A DNA stretch of 64,000 nt from Pycnopodia helianthoides (lineage: Eukaryota > Echinodermata > Asteroidea > Forcipulatida > Asteriidae). Made by a program: the position numbers and the translations under genes. The notes below the pieces were generated by a model, which worked only from the letters and a program-made list of their open reading frames with translations, searched no databases and was not told where the DNA came from. Of the stretch, positions 58,600 to 64,000 are shown in pieces. The stretch spans positions 12,525,920-12,589,919 of the forward strand of contig CM063264.1 in the NCBI GenBank assembly GCA_032158295.1. Reading direction: 5' to 3'. Positions within the stretch are counted from its first letter, which is position 1, and the number at the start of each line of letters is the position of its first letter.

Positions 58600-58934
58600 G
58601 ACGAAATAATTTCGCAGGATGCTTTGTTAATACTACCATTGCCATCTTTATATAAAGTATGCGTCTTACAAAATTTATTTTAAATTCTGAGATTGAATTT
58701 TGTGTTTATTTATTCAAAAAATATTGTTTAGTGGTCTGATTTTTCGACCCAAGCCGAGTCTTTTTCGAATTATTTTCGAGGTCATTAATACCAAACGATG
58801 ACCTTACCTAAGCCATTGCGTAATACGTTTGTACCAATTATGTACTTGTAGGTCGACATGACTTTTCTATTCGACGTTGTTAACACATCACTGTTAAAAA
58901 GTAAAAAGTGGATTGCGTTGAAGTATTTTCTTAC

Positions 58935-59000
58935 CCTTTTGGGAGCTTTGTTCCTCCCTTGTAGTAGCTTCTTCAGTAATAGTTGGGGCATCTGTAACGG
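58935..59000 (-). CDS. F-type lectin/PAN protein: linker mini-exon E
   Basis: 66-bp exon between acceptor 'ttatttcag' and donor AAAAGG|GTAAGA. Phase 1 on both sides, 21 full codons: 'VTDAPTITEEATTREEQSSQ' plus K. Rich in Thr, Glu and Ser, so probably an extended, possibly O-glycosylated spacer before the PAN domain (inferred). It resembles decayed copy A more than B-D ('EATT'). Confidence 0.72.
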
Positions 59001-59165
59001 CTGAAATAAACCAGGTTCTTATCATCAAATGATGGAGATTTCAACCCAACTTGATTATTCAAATCGGAGCAATCGAAATAATCAGCAGTGATATGGGGTC
59101 GTATTTTTGCTATTTACTCAACTTTGACGGTGTTTTGGGGAGTTTTAATTTTTCTGGAATACTAT

Positions 59166-59425
59166 TCTCTAAAAACTTCCGGGTCACGATTGACCCGGAT
59201 TCTTTTTCCCGCGCGATCTGACCCAAATATGGGTCAGGCTGAGCCGGAACGAGATTTTTAAACGGGATTTAAACTTGGATTCTGCGTAATTTGACTTAAG
59301 AAATTTTACCACAGAGTCCGGGTCATACTGACCCAGAAGTGGGTCAGGCCCTCAGGGGATCGGATCTGTGTCAATTCTGATCCGGATCCGGGTCAGCTCT
59401 GACCCGGAACTTTTCAGAGCGTACC
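59166..59425. mobile_element. MITE M2, copy 2, between linker exons
   Basis: Left 'ctctaaaaacttccggg', right 'ccggaacttttcagagcgt' are inverted repeats; the interior repeats 'gggtca' and 'tgacccgga' motifs. Confidence 0.8.
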
Positions 59426-59537
59426 TTTATAACCAGTGATATTTCATATTCACACAAGTCATTTGTTCAAAGTTTATCACAGAAAGAGATCAAAGACATG
59501 TGATTACGAAAACTGAGTGGTGTTAGCTTATTCTCAC

Positions 59538-59600
59538 CTTGTTTGAGACTTTGCTGTTTTGTGGTAGTTTCGGCAGTGGTTGGCAGGGCAGATGTTACGG
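59538..59600 (-). CDS. F-type lectin/PAN protein: linker mini-exon D
   Basis: 63-bp exon, acceptor 'acttcattccag', donor AACAAG|GTGAGAA. Phase 1-1, 20 full codons beginning 'VTSALPTTAETTT' and ending 'KQQSLKQ'. Near-duplicate of C. Confidence 0.75.
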
Positions 59601-59935
59601 CTGGAATGAAGTAAAGACTTGTAGTCAAAATATTGATGAAGATTTTACCCAAAATTGATTATTTCGATCCAATTTGGGGTCTCCGAATGCTTTTATTTGC
59701 CACACTATGACCAATGTATTCAATCAATCAAATTAAATATATTATTTTATCGATACATTTGTCCTTCAGACAGATCCAAATCCATTAATATGCATTGATT
59801 GAGGTTGATTGAATATTTATTTTTGGAAGAGTAAATTCCTTTCCAAACTCTAGTTTTTAATTGACACACCATCCAATCAACCTGTAAAAAATATCACATA
59901 ATATGTATAAAGTGATTGGTGTTAGCTTTTCTCAC

Positions 59936-59998
59936 CGTGTGTGGGACTTTGCTCGTTTTCGGTAACTCCTGCAGTAGTTGGCAGGGCAGATGTAACGG
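59936..59998 (-). CDS. F-type lectin/PAN protein: linker mini-exon C
   Basis: 63-bp exon, acceptor 'acattatttcag', donor ACACG|GTGAGAA. Phase 1-1. It reads 'VTSALPTTAGVTENEQSPTH'. Shares 'VTSALPTTA' with D and 'QSPT' with B. Confidence 0.75.
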
Positions 59999-60162
59999 CT
60001 GAAATAATGTATAAAAAAACAAACACAATTTTAGTCAAATTATCGATTGTTATTTTTGGAGTACTTTTCTTTCCTGTAGTTTTCAATTAAACCATCATCC
60101 ACTCAACCTGTGAAAATATCATCAAATTATGGAATACTGAGTGGTGTTAGCTTCATTCTCAC

Positions 60163-60225
60163 CTTGTGTGGGACTTTGAAGTTGTACGGTAACTCTTGCA
60201 GTAGTTGGTAGGGCAGATGCAACGT
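60163..60225 (-). CDS. F-type lectin/PAN protein: linker mini-exon B
   Basis: 63-bp exon, acceptor 'ctttatttcag', donor ACAAG|GTGAGAA. Phase 1-1. It reads 'VASALPTTARVTVQLQSPTQ'. First intact linker after the lectin domain if copy A is skipped. Confidence 0.75.
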
Positions 60226-60309
60226 CTGAAATAAAGTAAAAACTTCTAGTCAAAATAATGATGGGGATTTAACCCAAACTTGAATATTTCGATCCAAAGT
60301 AGAATCTGT

Positions 60310-60890
60310 ACAAAATGACTCAGAAAAGGGTAAAACTTACGCAGAATCCGAGTTAAAATCAATTTGTTTTTATCCGCTTTCCGGATCAACTGGAACCGGA
60401 AATGGGCCAGGCCCCCTGAGACCTCGGGATCTGGGTCAACTCTGACCTTGGAGGTTTTAGAGTGCAGTCTATTGAATCAATTAATTAAAAAATATACTTT
60501 GATTAATACATTTGTCCAACAAACTGTGAAAATGTAATGAAATTAGTGAAAACTGGATGCCGTTTATTCAATCAGAAATCGCCCGGGTCAGAATTGATCA
60601 GGATTTCGGATACCTGGAAACCAGATCCAATTATAGGTCAGGTTGACCCAGAAATTGATTAAACATTTTGATTCGACTCTGATTCTTCGTCAGTTTGGCA
60701 CAGATTCCGGGTCATACTGACCCAGAAATCTCTGAAATCTCCTGGGTCAGATTTGATTATGATTCCGGGTTCCAGGAAGCCAAATCCGATTATGGGTCAG
60801 GCTGACCTAGAAGATGGTTACAAATTAGGATTTTGATCTTATTTCTGCGTCAGTTTGACACAGATTGGGTCAGGCACTCCAAGTGAAGAC
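60310..60890. mobile_element. M2-type MITE relics in the intron
   Basis: Two or three degenerate M2 copies (about 60310-60465, 60570-60740, 60735-60880), recognised by 'gacccagaaat', 'tgggtcaggctgac' and 'cagtttgacacagatt' motifs. The last abuts decayed exon A. Confidence 0.6.
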
Positions 60891-60899
60891 TATTTTTAA

Positions 60900-60949
60900 A
60901 TTGTGTGGGACTGTCACTGTAGTAGCTTCTACAGTAACTGTTGTAACGG
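60900..60949 (-). pseudogene. Decayed linker mini-exon A (donor lost)
   Basis: After a good acceptor ('cggtatatttcag'), the sequence CCGTTACAAC onward reads 'VTTVTVEATTVTVPH', clearly related to mini-exons B-E. Where B has ACAAG|GTGAG, this copy has ACAATTTAAAA, so the donor is missing and M2-type sequence begins. No alternative GT donor of quality is seen before an in-frame stop. Probably skipped in splicing. Confidence 0.6.
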
Positions 60950-61014
60950 CTGAAATATACCGAAACCATAACTTTAATTTACTGAATGAGCTTTTACCCG
61001 AACTTGATTATTTA

Positions 61015-61395
61015 TAATATAGCCCATATGAACGTCCAAATGCGCATGATCGGCGCGCAAAGGATTCTGGGTGAATTCCGAGTCTGAGCCACACCGGCAG
61101 CAAATTTATGTTCTGCAACATGCAGCACACGTCGGCTATGGAGTCAACAGTTAAGGGGTAGAACAGCCTATCCCTTAACTGTTGACTCCATAGCCGACGT
61201 GTGCTGCAGAAAAAAAAATCGCACACCGACAACCAACATGGCGCGCTGATTTTGAAGCAATGCGATACACAACTGTAAAATCTGGCATAGTTACATGTAA
61301 ACTACAGCTCGGCGTCCATCTTGGCGGCTTGATTTATTTTTTAATGTACTCGGTTTCTCAAGATGCATTGCGGTATATTTTTCAGATGGCGCTTG
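61015..61395. mobile_element. Interspersed element, inverted relative of 53410-53650
   Basis: Contains the reverse complement of most of 53410-53650 (for example 'aggattctgggtgaattccg', 'ttgaagcaatgcgatacaca'), split by the palindrome at 61121-61208. Lies in the intron between exon A and the lectin domain. The frame 61260-61589 is repeat-derived. Confidence 0.75.
61121..61208. repeat. Perfect 37-bp inverted repeat with 14-nt loop
   Basis: Left arm 61121-61157 (TGCAGCACACGTCGGCTATG...) and right arm 61172-61208 are exact complements. Perfect pairing indicates a recent origin or gene-conversion upkeep. Confidence 0.95.
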
Positions 61396-61844
61396 TGCTA
61401 TGGGTTATTGGAGCAGTCGAAATGACCACAGCTATTTGCTCAACTTTGACAGTGTTACAAACATATAGTTATGAGTATTGGTACAGTCAGTTTATAATGA
61501 GTGAGCTTTCAGGTTTAAACTTTTTCATTATTATTATATATATGAAAAAATATATTTTAGTAAACAAGTTGTGCTTTGTCCGGGACTAATCCGAGCAGAG
61601 AGATACCTACGCATTGACTATCAGAGGAATTTTTTGTATGCATGCGGTTAAAGTTTGTTTGTTTGTTTGTTTGTTTGTTTTATTTCCATTCATACATACA
61701 TACACTGATTGGTGAATCCAAACGAATCAATACGTGGTAGGAACAAGTCTTTTTTTAAAAGTTTTTAGACATATAATAATAAATAATAAGTGAAACTTGG
61801 TATAAAATATTTGTAATATGTTTAGAAAAAGTTGGAAATCTTAC

Positions 61845-62096
61845 AGTTATCAACTTCGGGCAAACATTCGTCAGCGTTGCACTCTTCTACTGTCACTTCG
61901 GCGATATCAAGAATTGATCGATTACACTTATTGATCTCCAAGCTGACATACTTGGCTTTCACTGGTTGAGCACACATAAATCCAACCTTGACGCCTTGAA
62001 CAGACTGTGCCGCGGTTGCCGGTGAGCCACATTGTTGATTCTCTGTATGGTTGAGATTGACTCCTGCACGTACGGTTACGCCAGTGAAACGGTCTT
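61845..62096 (-). CDS. F-type lectin/PAN protein: second lectin-domain exon
   Basis: 252-bp exon, acceptor 'tttgtcaaaacag' (ending 62097), donor AACT|GTAAGA (intron from 61844). Phase 1-1, 83 full codons. It opens 'DRFTGVTVRAGV', continues past 'NQQCGSP' to 'KAKYVSLEINKCNRSILDIA' and 'EVTVEEC'. This is the C-terminal half of the F-type lectin (fucolectin/tachylectin-4/pentraxin-1) fold: the strand after the Cys-Cys pair, a CG dipeptide, then the K-YV-L....L-iaEV-V terminal strands. Function by family: calcium-dependent binding of fucosylated glycans, in innate recognition or fertilisation. A short acidic tail (ECLPEVDN) leads into the linkers. Confidence 0.85.
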
Positions 62097-63296
62097 CTGT
62101 TTTGACAAATCGACGAAATTTGTTTATTGTCCTTAGGTTTGAAGATAAGTTGGAGTAAGTTATGTCACGGTTCCCTATGAGATGCACTGGCTGTGTTTAG
62201 GTTATTAGCGCCACCGTCAAATAGCATGGTGTTTTGGGGTTTTATAAGTTTTTTTTTAACTTGTTAAATGAGGTTTGTATTAAGGGGACACACCGGCTTA
62301 CTGTTTACCTAATTTAGTGATGTGGAATCACATACAATAATTTTAGATGGTTGTTGTAAAAAAAAATCATCCAAATGTCACGTAATTAACAAAAAATGCG
62401 AAAAAACAAAACGCGGTCAAAGGTCAGCGTAAACGCTTTTTCAGCCGTTGCAACTGTCAAGTTTACGTGACATTGTTGTAAGTAGACCGGTGCGCGTATT
62501 TTTTTTCACAGGAGAGATGAGGCCACTTTACATAAATAGGCGTGTTTTCTACCGGAATCAGTCTTAGCGCTTGCGCACTTTGCACACTTCGCCATGCATC
62601 GTGAAAAAGGTTCGACGTGAAGTACAAACTAGGCTGAGGACATCATTTGTTTGGTGACTGTTTAAAGGTATTGTACAGGGCCTTTAAATGGTGCACCATT
62701 GTGCAAATGAACATTATGGTGGTCATTTTGTGGACAGAGGAATTTTGCAGGACTATGAAAAGGGGGTTATACAATTTTTGAGAAGGGTCGATATTTATCT
62801 GGGAAAAAAGTGGAACATCTTAAGCCCCAAACCCTTGCTTAAGTTAATACCGTTTAAGGCCAAACGGCAAATGTAGGTCTTAAACTATATAGGAGGAAAA
62901 AAGAACATGAAGGATTAGCAGGAAGCAAATCGGAAAGCTTGGAGGACTCACATTTATTTGCCTTGCCCTATGCATGGAGCAATAATAGCTCCGTGCTCTA
63001 TGTAACATGGAAGGAGGCATGGAGCTAGTATTATAGTGTCAGGACGCAGGAAAATGCGAGAAGTATAGGACAGTTGCTCAAATATCAAATACCCCGTCAA
63101 ATGCGCCAGTTTCCAAGGTTACATTTTTTACGGAATGGTCAGTTTGGCAAAATCCAGTCATTCCGAACGGTGTATTGACATATCCACAGTGGCCCTCGAC
63201 CGCTTTTGTCGGGATTGACCCAGAATCTGCAACTGGTTTCAATGTGGATTCTGCCCTTAGGTTCTAATTCAAATAATGTTGCCAACGCTTCATCAC

Positions 63297-63347
<51 letters not shown>

Positions 63348-63641
63348 ATTAATTAATTTTTTTAACATGTAGCTTTACTCAGTTGGATGGGTTTCTCTAT
63401 ATTCTGGCTAAAAAAAGCTAATGCATGGGGTCTATTTTGTAGCCCAAATAGCCCAACGAAGCCGGTGTGTCCCTTTAATTTGTACACACAACACCCGATG
63501 CCAAACTGAATGGTCCGCTACCGTAAATAAACTGTTTTGTCATAGCTCTGCTAATGAACATTCTTCAATCATGACTCAGTTTACAATAATAAACAGTTTT
63601 TTTTGATGGTTGATGTTACATTATAGAATAGTTTCATTTAC
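62097..63641 (-). other. Intron within the lectin domain
   Basis: 1.5-kb intron, GT (63641) to AG (62097). Contains an (AT)n microsatellite, a partial copy of the 7405-type element near 63430-63560, and otherwise unassigned DNA. Small frames here are not credible. Confidence 0.75.
63301..63347. repeat. (AT)n microsatellite
   Basis: Alternating AT with one 'atac' interruption. The Tyr-Ile run in a minus-strand frame is produced by this repeat. Confidence 0.95.
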
Positions 63642-63731
63642 CACAGCAATCCGCTCTGGGCGTAACATTGACTCTGCCAATGCAGTGTTCGTCACCCAAG
63701 TCCAATAGCCACCATGGATTATTTTCCCAAT
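63642..63731 (-). CDS. F-type lectin/PAN protein: first visible lectin-domain exon
   Basis: 90-bp exon, acceptor 'gtttttcactcag' (ending 63732), donor TGTG|GTAAAT. Entered with two bases completing a split codon, it encodes 29 residues: 'WENNPWWLLDLGDEHCIGRV' then 'NVTPRADCC', leaving in phase 1. NPWW-x-LDLG followed by I-x-x-V-x-V-x-x-R-x-D-C-C is diagnostic of the F-type lectin domain. Joined to 62096, the sugar-binding signature R-x-D-x4-R is complete: Arg and Asp here, the last Arg just after the intron, around the adjacent Cys pair. The conserved His that completes the site should be in the preceding exon, beyond 64000. Confidence 0.85.
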
Positions 63732-64000
63732 CTGAGTGAAAAACATGTATGAATATTGACATCAGAAAGACGATCTCAAAATAACTTTAAAATAACTTTA
63801 TCTTGGAAATAGTGACTATGCAATTGTAAAATTAGTAGCAATGGTGTGGACATTTATTCGGCCAGAGTGAAAATGGAAAGTGTGTGTGTGTGTGTGTACA
63901 CACAGAAGGGCATATGTGGGGTCCTGACAACAATGGAACAATGGACCCCACAAGGTCATTTCAATAGGAACAATTGGGCCCCACAAGGGAATTCTTCAGA
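63732..64000 (-). other. Upstream intron running off the window
   Basis: No exon is seen here. It includes a (GT)n tract (63880-63897) and a short repeated 'gaccccacaagg' motif (63951, 63978). Confidence 0.6.

Noticed and set aside
61260..61589. 109-residue + frame with hydrophobic segments
   Set aside because: Begins inside the repeat relative of 53410 and lies antisense in the intron of the lectin gene.
63139..63336. Minus-strand frame starting with Tyr-Ile repeats
   Set aside because: Translation of the (AT)n microsatellite.

Overview
The window is nuclear DNA of a marine invertebrate animal. Genes are split by GT-AG introns, coding density is very low, the DNA looks AT-rich, and most of the window is palindromic MITEs, tRNA-derived SINEs, foldback elements and tandem repeats. 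I recognise several repeat types as common in echinoderm genomes: the TTAA-flanked palindromic MITE, the SINE reading from 'agcgggacttgaacc', and the element ending in 'agctgcttaagca'. An echinoderm, perhaps a sea star, is my best guess; this is inference. There is no rRNA, CRISPR array or convincing functional tRNA. A run of 100 N at 19946-20045 is an assembly gap.

1-8.5 kb: repeat-rich DNA with a six-unit hairpin minisatellite (427-725), then two exons of an apolipoprotein-L-like membrane protein on the + strand (4392-4537 and 5251-5787) with a foldback MITE in the intron. 8.5-14.9 kb: decayed retroelements (a CCHC knuckle and reverse transcriptase remnant on +, a Gag-protease remnant on -), a palindromic MITE, and a 38-40 bp array of an 18-bp palindrome. 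16-18.8 kb: two well-defined but unidentified coding exons (17937-18013, 18657-18762) with weaker candidate exons. 19.5-26.3 kb: a 102-bp minisatellite at the gap, a foldback element made of 19-bp subrepeats, a 16-bp minisatellite of about 58 copies, MITEs and SINEs.

26.3-50.0 kb is a head-to-tail tandem segmental duplication (unit 1 26331-38850, unit 2 38851-50010). Inside each unit a cassette of about 1.5 kb is itself tandemly repeated, three times in unit 1 and twice in unit 2. Each unit carries a foldback transposon of about 2.15 kb whose empty site is preserved elsewhere in the same unit.

51-64 kb: a probable signal-peptide first exon on the - strand (51096-51211), then the best-supported gene, also on the - strand and running in from beyond 64000. 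Its exons encode an F-type lectin (fucolectin) domain (63642-63731 and 61845-62096), four short tandemly duplicated Thr/Ser-rich linker exons (60163-60225, 59936-59998, 59538-59600, 58935-59000), a fifth decayed copy (60900-60949), and a PAN/apple-like domain exon that reaches a stop (57590-57873). All internal introns are phase 1, the usual sign of exon shuffling in extracellular proteins. This lectin-linker-PAN gene is the most interesting coding content of the window.
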